From Nothopassalora personata (lineage: Eukaryota; Ascomycota; Dothideomycetes; Mycosphaerellales; Mycosphaerellaceae), in the NCBI GenBank assembly GCA_033816765.1, contig CM066292.1, positions 2,542,001 through 2,606,000 of the forward strand: a DNA stretch of 64,000 bases, in the 5' to 3' direction. The notes below the pieces were generated by a model. The model was not told the DNA's origin, did no database searches, and was given only the letters and a program-made list of their open reading frames with translations. Made by a program: the position numbers and the translations under genes. Of this stretch, positions 1 to 9,977 are shown in pieces (the first letter of the stretch is position 1; every line of letters starts with the position of its first letter).

Positions 1-1339
1 ACGGTATGTATTAGAGATGGGAGCGGACTTGGTGGCAGCTCTGGGCTTTCGGGAAGTGCTACTGCAGCTTCAACTGGTGGGAAGGGGCGCGGGTTGATGT
101 CGCTGAGGAGGTTGCTGTGCGGATGGTGCTCGCTGGAGCTGGAGCTAGTCGTGGGTCGGGACTTGGTGGGATCGGTCTGCTGGCTGGCGACGAGATCGAG
201 AAAGGATGGGCGAGCTCTCAGCAAAGGTGTTCTGGGTCTCAAGCCTAGCATGCATGCACCTTGCAGCGCCGCCAATGTATGATGCGTATCACGGGTAGTG
301 TAGGCACCTCAGTGTCCAGGGGAGAGCTGCTGCTGCTGCAGTTCTAGTGCTAGTTCTAGCTAGGAAGCCAACAAGCGATCCTGGCAACATTGCTTGGCTG
401 CGGATGATGCAGCTTCACCACAGGGAGCGTCATCACAATAGCAGACTGCGACCATTGTGGCAGTAACCTGACTAGCTATTGGGCAATGCTTCATGCCCAG
501 CTACTTTAAACTCAAATTGCCCGGAGTGGACGTCTTGGTAGACAACATGATCCGGCCCGCTGGGCAGGGCTCAACAGCTGATGAATACGCCGCTCGTGAG
601 CAAAGAAGGCAAGAAGAGATAGCCGCTCGTGAGCGCATGCCAGGGATCGTGAGATCCACAGCTACCAATGGCCCCAATCGTGGTGCGCATTGAGAACTCA
701 CTCATTCTGTAGAGGCCTGACATCAGGCTCCGTGCGCAGGCCACAAACAGGAACATCTGCAGAGTGTCGATACATCGGTTCCCACCTGTAGGCCATACGA
801 GTTGAAATCATGCACAGGCAACAATACTTCAAGACGGTCGCTCTGCTATTGTTGGAGCCACTATCATGGTGTCCAGCTTTTACTGTAGGTGCTAGCCCCT
901 TCATTGTTTTGTGATGCTGCAGAAGTCGCTTCCTAGTCTTACACAATGTCTAGCCTCCCAGAACAAGACTCAGACAGGTCATGAATTTGGTACTCACAGA
1001 CGTGCACATATACCTGCGACGAATTTCTTAGCAAACTCACCACCTCATTCCAACTTACAATTTTCTGCCATTTCCCGGTGCTGGCACCGACATTTTCATC
1101 TTTACATAATATCTTTCCCTTCCGAACCCACCGCAACGCAGGCACGTTCATCAAACCCGCATTCACATCTTCAAGACTTCGAACATTCCCTACGCTGCGA
1201 CACATTTTGACAAACGACACTGGTGCAGGCACCAACATATTGATCTCCTTCCATCCTACCACCACTTTCGACCTGTCCCCAACCTAGCTACGTTGTCCAG
1301 GTCGTTCTATCAAACCAAGCCAACCACCCAACAACCACA
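1..1339. other. Gene-poor left edge
   Basis: I see no convincing gene here. Only short open frames occur. One at 493-693 would encode 66 residues with an internal near-repeat (AAREQRRQEEIAARER), but it has no supporting homology that I recognise. The last 250 bases before the next gene are C/A/T-rich, with runs such as caaccacccaacaaccac, typical of a fungal promoter or 5' leader for the gene starting at 1340. Confidence 0.6.
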
Positions 1340-2083
1340 ATGAATCGCAGAAACGTCTCTGCCCCATCGCAATGGGTCCACAACCACTCGCCCGCTACGT
1401 ACTCTCCCGCCGACTCCAACAGATTCCTCGCACAGCATGCGGAACTCTGGGAGGAGTGGCCAGGGACAGATCACGAGGCACGCCAACGCAGAGCCAGGGG
1501 AGCGGCTCAGTGCTTGTGGACTCCCGGAACTCCGCCTCACACATGGACCTGCACTGCCATCATGGTCAGCATGTATGCCACAGATGATTCGAAGACCCAC
1601 AAAGACCCCTGGACTAGGAACACTCCAATGCGGCAAAGACAACGCTTCACCTACCCGCGCAAAGCAGCTACACTAGGCCCAGAGAGCGATCGTGAGGACG
1701 ACGACGCCACCGACAGCCCCATCCCAACTAGATCGACTAGTACGACTCCTGCTCCCGACAAATCTGCTCCCAGCAACGACGACACTCACCTGCAGATCCC
1801 CAACCAGCTTCTGACTCCAGCCTCCTCGCCAGCAAAGCAACGCCCCTCAGACTACAGCCCCGACACACTTGAGTACATGGTCTCCACGGACTTGCAAGCA
1901 CGAGACGTGGCGAGAAAGATGGCTCACGACTTGCAGGCACCTATCGAACAAGGACGCGCCGAACTGAACAGGACTCCTCCCCAGTATCCGGGCAGGAGGA
2001 GGGCCGAGGAGTACCTGGTCCGCCTCCAAGCGTTGCAAGACAATTTCCACCGCTCTGCAGAACTCAAGTCAAGGTCTGCTTGA
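1340..2083 (+). CDS. Hypothetical disordered protein, 247 aa
   Basis: This is an uninterrupted 247-residue frame whose ATG sits in a good fungal context (cacaATGaa). I do not recognise a family. The protein is hydrophilic and rich in Ser, Thr, Pro, Arg and Asp. Residues about 100-180 are low complexity, with clusters of Asp and of Ser/Thr-Pro, which suggests disorder. The last about 70 residues (from ...DTLEYMVSTDLQARD) are predicted helical by eye, with regularly spaced Arg, Leu and Ala up to the terminal ELKSRSA. There is no signal peptide or membrane segment. No introns are needed. It could be a lineage-specific nuclear or cytoplasmic protein; function unknown. Confidence 0.6.
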   Translation: MNRRNVSAPSQWVHNHSPATYSPADSNRFLAQHAELWEEWPGTDHEARQRRARGAAQCLWTPGTPPHTWTCTAIMVSMYATDDSKTHKDPWTRNTPMRQRQRFTYPRKAATLGPESDREDDDATDSPIPTRSTSTTPAPDKSAPSNDDTHLQIPNQLLTPASSPAKQRPSDYSPDTLEYMVSTDLQARDVARKMAHDLQAPIEQGRAELNRTPPQYPGRRRAEEYLVRLQALQDNFHRSAELKSRSA

Positions 2084-2675
2084 TGTAATGGGTCGCTTTT
2101 GTACCTTTCAGTGGTTGGGAAGTCATCATATTCTTGTACGTAAATCAATCGTGATGGAACGGTGGCATGTTCTAATGTATCAATATACCTTTGAATTATA
2201 TGTTTGGTTGAGAATATTCGTTCTCTTCTCCTGCCGGAACGTCCAATCATCTCAACTTTGCCGGGCAGATGACTCCAGCTCATCCCTCACATCACACCAA
2301 CGAACTGGTACGGAACTTTTCTGCTAGGCATCGCGTGACGCAAGTCTGGCTATTTATGGAAAGCATTCGTAGCTTTTCGTTAGAAGTACTCCAAGAGGGA
2401 AGGTATCCTCTCGCACAGACCAGCTCCGTTGCCGCCGTGAGGAGCACTGGGAAGTGCGTCTCTGCACGTAGACTTGGAGGATCCTGGATGCTCGGTCTTC
2501 TTCCTTGCATGAGTAGAGAGGATGTCTGGTCGGAGCTGACTCGATTGCAAACAGTCATGATTTAGCCTTTTTGTATAAATCATCGAGCTCGCTTTTGGAT
2601 GCGCCGCTAAAAGCTCTCCCGCCGCTAGATGATCGCGGTAGTCTTGCGCACCGAGTCGCATTGAGTCGACCCAAT
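2084..2675. other. Intergenic, 3' side of the hypothetical gene
   Basis: No gene is supported. The first 150 bases are AT-rich (tatcaatatacctttgaattatatg), consistent with a 3' UTR and polyadenylation region. The rest holds short overlapping frames on both strands with no recognisable product. Confidence 0.5.
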
Positions 2676-2699
2676 ATGCAAAGTGAATCCACGCAGGAT

Positions 2700-3546
2700 A
2701 TGCCTGAAGTTACATATGGCTTCATCGGCTTGGCCGATCTCGGCTATAATTTGGCCGTAACGTTGAGGGAGAAATCCCCAAAGCTTCAACTCTGGTAGTC
2801 TGAGATTTAGGACGACAATGTACGAGACAAGTTCATGGAAGAGGCACGGGAATATGGTAAAGTCGCGGCCGTGGAATCTCCGTAAACAATCAGACCCCCA
2901 CACCACGCAGTCCATCTTCATCAAGCACTGACGTCCCTCAAAACATCATCATCACCTCCCTGCCCTCCGGTCCATCAGCCCTAAAAGCCTTGATAGACCC
3001 CACCGAAGGCCTCCTCTCGGCAGCGCCGCCACCTACAGGTACCACCCGCCTTTTCCTGGACACCTTCCCAATCGAAGTCAGTACCTCTCTCGCCCTCCAC
3101 AAGAACGGCTCAGACTCTGGGCATGACCACTTCCTCGATGCTCAAGTCTCGATTGATGTGACAGGTACTCTGACGTTGAAGTTTGGCGGTGCGAAGATTA
3201 TATTCGGTCAAGCACGACCTGTCCTTGAAACGTTGGGGAACACATGTCCATCTATTGTGGAGACGCCAGATCAGGCTTGGCGACAAAGCTGATCAAGGGT
3301 TATGTTGAGCATTGTAGGTGTGTTGCGGGGTGTAAGGGATTTGATGCTGGTTTCAAGCTCGGAGTCGATCGGAGGGTGCTGAGTGAGCTCTTGTGTCTGG
3401 GTAGTGGCAAGCCCGCAGGCCATTTAACGGGAAATGTCCTGGACAGGAAGATGGCAAGGCAGGAGGTAGAGATGGCGTTTGCGTTTATGGAGGAGTTAGG
3501 GGCAGAGCATGTTCTAGGTCGTGTAGTAAGCGACGTTTACAGTTAA
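2700..3546 (+). pseudogene. Broken 3-hydroxyisobutyrate dehydrogenase-like gene
   Basis: Three pieces in different frames line up in the order of a beta-hydroxyacid dehydrogenase. First is a Rossmann start at about 2700-2798 (MPEVTYGFIGLADLGYN, matching the family GFIGLGxMG pattern). Second is 2947-3292, with NIIITSLPSGPSALKAL, DTFPIEVSTS and the substrate-domain segment FGGAKIIFGQARPVLETLG. Third is 3244-3546, with GDARSGLATKLIKGYVEHC, where a lysine falls at the place of the family's catalytic Lys, and DAGFKLGVDRRVLSELL. In-frame stops (for example after LQLW at 2798) and at least two frame changes separate the pieces, with no plausible splice sites to remove them. The glycine motif is also degraded (GLADLG). 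It is probably a dead paralogue. An intron-rich live gene is less likely. Confidence 0.7.
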
Positions 3547-4767
3547 GGAGAGGAAAGGGAAAGTGTTTGGAGCTTCTTTAATCAGCACGATGGGCACGTA
3601 GGGAACGTTCAGGCTGTGGTGTCTGGTGGCCTTCTTCGAGGATGGGAGTATTCGACCTGCCGTCAAGAGGCTGTCTGATCGTGGGCGGAGTCGTGAAGAC
3701 CTTAGTGCCCTCTGATAGAATATCCCTCGCGTACGCGTCTTCTTCGTTACAGCCTTGTCGACCGTTCGATCATATGCCAATGACCTCACTTCGGTCATAC
3801 TATGCTATGCAATATTCCGCGCCATGCTGCCGGGGGTGGGTCCGTGGATTAGCCGTCCCGCGTTCCTCATAGTAAACACGCGTAGAACCTGGGAATAGCG
3901 ATATTCTGTCCCAATCTCATGAATATTATCGTGTCGTTGATATAACCTCGTCGTCGCCAGTCCCAGGTGTTGTTTGCCTCACATGGCGGCAGGCTCCAAG
4001 CGTCGTAGCAGCACTGCTGGGCCATCTTCGAGACCAGCCAAACGCGTTCGACAGCCACCTCGTCCAAAGCCTTATGATAACACACTCCAAGCTCTTGAGC
4101 GAATAGTCGTTGGATCTCGTTCTGCTGCCATTGCGGCAACCTAGCAGGCATAGATAACGCCAACAACACCTGGGACTGGCGACAGTAACGATATAACGAC
4201 GACACGACGATATAGCGATGATAAAGTACTGGATTCCCGGGTTCTACAGCAAGATACTATGGGGCTTGGCAGGACGGTGATACCGCGGCTATGCGGCCCA
4301 GCATGGCGCGGAATATTGCATAGCGTAATAGCTCGGGTGGTACCTAATAGACGATTCGGCGACAGCGTGTCAGGACCGCCTCATCATATTGCCTCAGCTG
4401 CAAGCAGGAGATCTCTTCCAACAGAGCACTTCAGAGCCCTCAGGAGATGCGCAGTGATGTATCATCTTACCGTCTGCATTATTAGTGATCATGTCGTGCG
4501 GTCGGAGGAACAAAAGGAAGAAGCGCTTTTGCCCAATCACGAGCCGACGGAGTTCTGTCCGGACAAACAGCTTTCACGGTTTCGCCAGGGTCTGAACAAC
4601 CTCGGTTGCATCGATAGCACGCGCTTGATCACATTGCCGGCACTTAGTCGCTCGCCCGGACAGGTAGGGAAGTCATACTCTTTCGTTTCTCGGATTTCAC
4701 TGTGTACCATAGACGTGCATTGCACCTTCTGAGATACCCCAACAATAGACACAGCGACATCGACAGC
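3547..4767. other. Gene-free stretch containing an inverted-repeat element
   Basis: No conserved gene is seen. The middle (about 3800-4330) is an imperfect inverted-repeat element listed separately. The remainder, 4331-4767, has a 157-residue open frame (4259-4732) without recognisable motifs that overlaps the right arm of the repeat, and I do not call it as a gene. The last about 100 bases are the leader of the nitronate monooxygenase gene. Confidence 0.55.
3800..4330. repeat. Imperfect inverted-repeat element (MITE/foldback-like)
   Basis: The left arm (about 3800-3980) is repeated in reverse complement in the right arm (about 4150-4330). The outermost part shares gctatgcaatattccgcg and ccatgctg. 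Further in, catagta and gtagaaccYgggaat match, then gtgtcgt/atataac, and finally gccagtcccaggtgttgtt, with small gaps between. Arms are about 180 bp around a spacer of about 170 bp. The spacer holds a small basic open frame starting at 3983 (MAAGSKRRSSTAGPSS..., 53 codons). I cannot find a clear target-site duplication, and no transposase is encoded. This looks like a degenerate non-autonomous DNA element or a foldback repeat. Confidence 0.65.
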
Positions 4768-5920
4768 ATGCCTTTCAATACTGCACTTACCCGCAAGCTC
4801 GGGATCAGAGGTGAGAGAAGGTTAGGGCCGGGGCAACGACAACATGTCTGACACATTGCAGTCCCGGTCGTCCAAGGTGGAATGCAATGGGTTGGCTACG
4901 CGGAAATGGCCTCAGCGGTCTCCAACGCAGGTGGCCTCGGTATCATAACGGCCCTCACACAACCATCGCCAGATGACCTCCGCCAAGAAATCAGAAAGTG
5001 CAAGAAGATGACGAGCAACCCCTTCGGCGTGAACTTGACGCTCCTCCCATCGATGAACCCACCCGACTACCCAGGCTACGCCCAAGCCATCCTCGACGAG
5101 GGCATCCGAATCGTCGAGACAGCCGGAAACTCCCCAGGCCCCATCATCAAGATGCTCAAAGAGGCAGACCCACCATGTGTAATCCTGCACAAGTGCACAA
5201 GCATCAGACACGCCCTCAGCGCCGTCAAGCTGGGCGTCGACTTCCTCAGCATCGACGGCTTCGAATGCGCCGGTCACGTCGGCGAGACAGACATTACGAA
5301 CTTGATTCTCCTCTCCCGATCACGACAGGTTATGCCCATCCCCTTCATTGCATCGGGTGGCTTCTGCGATGGCAATGGTCTTGCTGCTGCGTTAAACTTG
5401 GGTGCTGAGGGCATCAACATGGGAACACGGTTCATGTGCACTGTTGAGGCACCAATTCATAACAATATCAAGGAGAGCATTGTCAAGGCGCAAGAGACGG
5501 ATACCAGACTTGTGCTGAGGAAGTGGAGGAATACGAGCAGATTGTTTAAGAATAAGGTCTCGGACGAGGCATATGAGATTGAAAACAAGCCCGAGACGAA
5601 GGATTTTGAGGCTGTTGGTGGGCTTGTCAGCGGCAAGCGAGGACGACAGGTTTTCCTCAATGGCGACCCAGACTATGGAGTAAGTGTTTGCAAAAGAGAC
5701 ACCAGAAGTGTGGAGAATGCTAACGGTATCGTTCTAGGTCTGGACTGCCGGACAAGTGGTTGGTCTTATCAATGACATCCCAACATGCGAGGAGCTTGTC
5801 AACAGGATCGAGAAAGAGGCCGTGGAGAGCTTGCAAAGGGCATCAAGCATGATCGTCGACAGGCCGCCAGAGCCAGATATCAGGGGCAAGCCAGCAAGTG
5901 CGATTCAGGCGAAGCTATAG
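4768..5920 (+). CDS. Nitronate monooxygenase (2-nitropropane dioxygenase family)
   Basis: An FMN enzyme that oxidises alkyl nitronates to carbonyl compounds and nitrite; it is likely cytosolic. There are three exons: 4768-4810, 4862-5679 and 5738-5920, giving 347 aa, close to the usual family length. The introns are 51 and 58 bp with GTGAGA/GTAAGT donors and a tgctaac branch point in the second. Visible motifs are the N-terminal FMN-binding VPVVQGGMQWVG, GGLGIITAL, GVNLTLLP, the segment GFECAGHVGE with the family's catalytic His, and the phosphate-binding ASGGFCDGNG and GAEGINMGTRF. The first exon (MPFNTALTRKLGIR) is required to give a proper N-terminus. It has no targeting signal. The next gene lies on the opposite strand, convergent. 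Confidence 0.9.
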
Positions 5921-6140
5921 ATGTTTTCACAGCGATGTCAATGCGATAGAGCGTTTCTGCCGTCCTTTTTGGTATCTGTCCAAAACAGCGCACTGAGTCA
6001 GTGAATCTCAGTGACTACAGTAATGGCTTTCATCAGCGCCGTCATACAATGATGCGGTGTGAGATGGGTGGACGAATCATGTACACATTGATGCATGCTG
6101 CGCCCATACGTGACGACTCAAAACCCTGCTCTGCCGAGCC

Positions 6141-6758
6141 TCAAGGATATCGTAACCACATTCGAATTCCCGCCAACTCCTGTTCCGTGAGAGGTCCAGC
6201 GCGCTGCTGCGGTGGCCTTGACGCGGGCTGCTGAGGCGGCTGCACAGGTCGGTCTTGCTGCAGTGGTTCCTGCTTCGGGACTTGAGGCGGTGGTGCTTCC
6301 TGCGGATCCTGCTGGACCCGCTGCTGCTGACCTTGGTCAGTGCCGGCATGAGCTGTCGCAGGTGGAGCAGATTGGGCTACATGTGGCTGCTGGTGCTGCA
6401 CTGGGCCTTGCCAGCCAAATTGGTGAGGCATGAAGTTTGGAGTAAACTGCTGTGGCCATTGCGGCGGATACGGTGGCGTGATTCCCGGCATGCCCATTTG
6501 CATAGCAGGCGGCCAGCCGGGACCGAAAGCATAGAATGGACCATGATGAACAAGGCCGAAAGCGTTGAGGAGGGTTTGATTTTGCTGTTCTGGAGTCTGC
6601 CAGTTCAACCACCACGGAGGCCAAGAGAAAGGATTACCGGACATAGTCACTCTGCTTGTAAAGCTCTGAATAAGTGAGGCCGCCATCAGAGGACCTCTCT
6701 TTCTTGTACATTCTAGGATTTGGTTTGCTGCTTTAATGACTGCTTGCGTGTCGGACAA
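6141..6758 (-). CDS. Hypothetical Gln/Pro-rich protein (C-terminal exon)
   Basis: This is a 205-codon frame on the minus strand. About 25 ordinary residues (MSDTQAVIKAANQILEC) lead into a long Pro, Gln, Trp and Met-rich segment (for example NPFSWPPWWLNWQTPEQQN, then alternating Q and P blocks), ending in LTEQELAGIRMWLRYP. I recognise no family. The protein may start further upstream. Minus-strand sequence up to about 7074 contains a short frame beginning MTTQSAMASRLTKSS, ending near a GTGAGT donor, that could be joined by small introns, but I cannot fix the boundaries. Such compositions occur in RNA-binding or prion-like proteins; this is inference only. Confidence 0.45.
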   Translation of the reverse strand: MSDTQAVIKAANQILECTRKRGPLMAASLIQSFTSRVTMSGNPFSWPPWWLNWQTPEQQNQTLLNAFGLVHHGPFYAFGPGWPPAMQMGMPGITPPYPPQWPQQFTPNFMPHQFGWQGPVQHQQPHVAQSAPPATAHAGTDQGQQQRVQQDPQEAPPPQVPKQEPLQQDRPVQPPQQPASRPPQQRAGPLTEQELAGIRMWLRYP

Positions 6759-7480
6759 CTTGTCATCCTTCGTGGGCGATTAAGAAGTAGGACAATCGGA
6801 TCAATTTGTGTGACAGCAATTCGGGCTCAGCTCTCGGTAAACGGGACCCAGGTCCTTCATACTTCTGTGACCCTCCATGCTGCTTGCGCTGTAAGGGCGC
6901 GAGGACGAATATGAGAACCTGGTGCGTAGAGCGGCTGACTTGTCGCAAGCACTACTCACTTCGTTGCCGCCTTGTTCTCGGCTGGTCATTCTTGTCTGCG
7001 AGTCCGTCGAAATTCGATGCTCCGCTCAGGCTGCTCTTCGTTAGTCGTGAGGCCATTGCCGACTGGGTTGTCATCTGTATCCTCATCTTGATCTTTATGA
7101 GCCTAACACTCCCGGTCCATGGTCAATCGTCAATACATATGTCGGCCTTGCTGGTCGTAATTTCCAACAACATGCTCAAGCTCGTTGATTCTAACGTCTT
7201 TGATGGGTTTGTCATGCATTCTCGGTCCATACGCGGCGTTCTTTGGCAGTATAGTAGCGATGATGATATAATGTGGGAATAAGAGGTAGAACTGTCAGAC
7301 CGGAAAGAGACAGCCGGCGATCCGAGCTCTGCAACCTTCGTAGTGGTCCAAACGAGAGCTATCTACAGCCTCAACGTAAGTCTTACAAAACTTCTAGACC
7401 ACCTCGACCTGAGGTAATTTGACGACCTTGACGACTCACGACCATCTATATGCCATAATCCATAATCCTGCTCTTCATAG
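6759..7480. other. Region between divergent genes
   Basis: It lies between the minus-strand Q/P-rich ORF and the plus-strand START-like gene. It may contain 5' exons of the minus-strand gene (see that entry) plus two promoters. A plus-strand frame at 6806-7282 with one hydrophobic stretch (WVVICILILIFMSLTL) reads opposite the likely minus-strand exon, and I do not call it. Confidence 0.4.
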
Positions 7481-8233
7481 ATGACGCCAACCTCCAGAAT
7501 GGCCTCCTTGGACATGCCCAGACGCAGCAAGAGCACTTCTGGTCCTGGAGGCGCATATCAGGACCACCACTTCCGCTCTGCACAGAATATTGGTCCTCGG
7601 CCGACACCCACAATCCCCAAAGGTGGCGTCTGGTCAGTCTATGCCGAGATCGACATCAACGTGCCTCCCAAATATCCATATGACGCAATTGTCAGCGTTC
7701 ACGATTGGAGAGAGTGGAACACTTTCAACCCAGACGTCATCATAACCAAACACCCCAATCCTCACGCTGGCCGTCAGAACCTCAAGATGGAGCAAGGGAC
7801 TTTCATGACCTTTACTGTGCAGATTACCCCGGAGATCCGCGAGACGAGTAAGGAGCGCTGCGAACATCTGGAACCGTTGAAGCACAAGGACGATGGGCAT
7901 GCGAGCCATGCTCATGGCGGGAACATTACGAGAATACGATGGGTCTTGGATAATGCGAATCTGTTCGCGCCAGGATTCATCATGAAAACGGAGCGTGTGA
8001 ACGAGCTCGAAGAATTGGACAATGGAGCCACAAAATATAGGACGTGGATCACCTTTGCGGGCATGGGTGCCAAGAGTCGGAAGAAAAAGTATGCAGAAGC
8101 GACGCAGCAGAGAGTGCAAGACTTCTGCAGAGACTTGAAAAGAAGGAGCGAAGAACTCTATGCGAAGGACGCTGGGATCGGGAGCGAGGAAAACACAAAG
8201 CCGGTCGTTCAGGAGAATGGACATAGGACTTGA
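7481..8233 (+). CDS. START-like/polyketide cyclase superfamily (SRPBCC) protein
   Basis: This 250-aa single-exon protein resembles the fungal SRPBCC or START-like group, whose members form a helix-grip fold around a hydrophobic ligand. In order, a disordered N-terminus runs to about residue 45. A first beta-strand follows (GGVWSVYAEIDINVPP). Then comes the helix and loop typical of the family (YDAIVSVHDWREWNTFNPDVII), strands around residues 105-125 and 145-185, and a long basic C-terminal helix (QQRVQDFCRDLKRRSEELYAK). There is no signal peptide or membrane span. The true start could be the second Met (residue 7). The ligand is unknown. An intron at the N-terminus cannot be excluded, because a CT-rich region precedes the ATG. 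Confidence 0.65.
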   Translation: MTPTSRMASLDMPRRSKSTSGPGGAYQDHHFRSAQNIGPRPTPTIPKGGVWSVYAEIDINVPPKYPYDAIVSVHDWREWNTFNPDVIITKHPNPHAGRQNLKMEQGTFMTFTVQITPEIRETSKERCEHLEPLKHKDDGHASHAHGGNITRIRWVLDNANLFAPGFIMKTERVNELEELDNGATKYRTWITFAGMGAKSRKKKYAEATQQRVQDFCRDLKRRSEELYAKDAGIGSEENTKPVVQENGHRT

Positions 8234-8530
8234 GGCTTGATACTATCACGTCTGTGGATTAGCGGAGGCGTTCTTGGGGGTTGGAATATCATTTGTGGTC
8301 CATCGGCCGTGCTTGCTGTTGCGATCTTGGTGGTGATGCCTGGAGAACAGCACAGAAACATCGTACCAATGAGGAACCAGGCTTACGCTGGATAAGGACT
8401 ACCAATTTGAGGACAACCATATTGGATATCCTTTGCACTTCTTCTCGGACACACTTTGTTAATGTAGATTAAATTCGTACACCACTTTGGCAAATCTGCA
8501 CCAGTCTATCACATTCTCAAGCTCGACATC

Positions 8531-9544
8531 ATGCCTCGACGAATCCATGACAACCAGCCGGAGCCTCTCCAAGTGCAGCGAAGACTCCAAGTCTCGCGCA
8601 GCACCCAGCTCAACTTAGCCATCTACCATCGTAGCGAAGGACGCCCGACGCACGTTGTTACGCGCAGGAGAGAACAAGATCGTCGGTGGGCGGTCCTACA
8701 ACATCGAAGATTGGAACGATACTCGACGATACACCCGTACAGTGGCAATATTACGTACCCGGCACGTATAGAAGTGCCAACATCGTTTGAGCGCTCCACA
8801 AGGCACGGTCGGGAGTACGTGCCACGACAAAGAACTCAAGTGGTCAATGACTCGAGCCAAATCGATGTCGAGCTTGATGAGACGCCACACGCTGAATCAT
8901 CACGACAATCACGTCGTCAGAGAACACTTAGCGAATACGGCATTTTCCGTAGTCGACCACGACAGCCCGACGACGAGTTGCAATCGCCGCAACCGACTAT
9001 CCGAGATGTAGCTACCAGTTCAGGTCTCGAACAGCTGCCCAGTCCCTTCGAATCACCAGGTACATTCGTATCAAGCCTCCACGCGATTCGTCAGTACGTG
9101 GCTTATTTGCAGGATGAGCTGGAACACCGAAGGGCTTTGCTTCTCGACCGGCAAGGACAATCACAGCAGGAGCGCGATTCCGTGCACGAGGCGGCCATGC
9201 GTCGAATTGTCCATTCTCTTTTGAACGAAGGCGGGGCAGAACTCGATCAAGGTTACTCTCAGCTATTGACAATCAAAGCGGCGGTTCGGCAGAGAGAAGA
9301 GGGATGTCCTATCTGCTTCAATGCCTGGTCGCGTCAGGAGAGCGGTCCCGAGACGTATCCAACGATCTGCGGCAACGGTACGTCAGCGGGGACTATGTGC
9401 AGCAACTTCGTTTGTGAGGATTGTCTTGATACTTGCGCACGCAGTCAGGGGGAGTGCCCGTTTTGTAGGCGGGAGGTCATGTTTCAGGATACCGCGAGGA
9501 GGATGTTGGTAAGACGAAGTGTGGGAAGGAGGGCTGACTCTTAG
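8531..9544 (+). CDS. RING-type zinc finger protein
   Basis: A 337-aa single-exon protein. The first about 240 residues are Arg/Gln-rich and probably disordered, with a helical stretch around residues 180-235 (VSSLHAIRQYVAYLQDEL). The C-terminal part carries a RING-like cysteine pattern: CPIC at about residue 259, then C (TICGNG), CSNFVCEDC, and CPFC near residue 312. Spacing and Cys content fit a RING/E3-ligase finger, but the usual His is not obvious (a Cys-rich variant), so ubiquitin-ligase activity is inference. The start ATG follows a CT/CA-rich leader (acatcATGcc). There is no membrane segment. Confidence 0.65.
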   Translation: MPRRIHDNQPEPLQVQRRLQVSRSTQLNLAIYHRSEGRPTHVVTRRREQDRRWAVLQHRRLERYSTIHPYSGNITYPARIEVPTSFERSTRHGREYVPRQRTQVVNDSSQIDVELDETPHAESSRQSRRQRTLSEYGIFRSRPRQPDDELQSPQPTIRDVATSSGLEQLPSPFESPGTFVSSLHAIRQYVAYLQDELEHRRALLLDRQGQSQQERDSVHEAAMRRIVHSLLNEGGAELDQGYSQLLTIKAAVRQREEGCPICFNAWSRQESGPETYPTICGNGTSAGTMCSNFVCEDCLDTCARSQGECPFCRREVMFQDTARRMLVRRSVGRRADS

Positions 9545-9977
9545 AAGCAGTCTTTCGAAGACGTATCACGGTTTCGTAAAGGCTCTCGGTTTTGTCAAGT
9601 TAATGTATCGAGATTTCACCCGTACTGCAAACACAGTCTTAGCCCCTTAGGCACGGCGAGTCCTAGGGACAACATTCGCTATCGATGCCTAGGAAACGCG
9701 ACTTATTCATAGCGTCACCTCGAAGGAACGGGCGACCGGCGATCGACTGTAGCCTAAGTACAATCGCTGTAGTGCATGCCTAGTCTCAGGCTGACATAAT
9801 TCGAAGATGTTTGTTGCTGAGGTGGAAGTCGCAAGACCACAAGGCAACTCCAACCGAACTCTAATGACATCAATATGCATGACTCGCGCTAAGAAAGCTT
9901 TCTGCAGCCGTTATGGACCTTCACATGTCAATTCCAAACCACCTCGATCTCGTCTCTCCCCAGCCCATTACTCCACA
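9545..9977. other. Intergenic between the RING protein and LIN1
   Basis: I see no gene. An in-frame upstream ATG at 9807 could extend LIN1 by 57 residues. The extension (MFVAEVEVARPQGN...) is not family-like, and the ATG at 9978 has the better context, so this stretch is taken as 3' UTR plus promoter and leader. Confidence 0.55.

Noticed and set aside
6806..7282. 158-codon plus-strand frame with a hydrophobic stretch
   Set aside because: It overlaps a probable minus-strand 5' exon of the Q/P-rich gene and the divergent promoter region; no family features.
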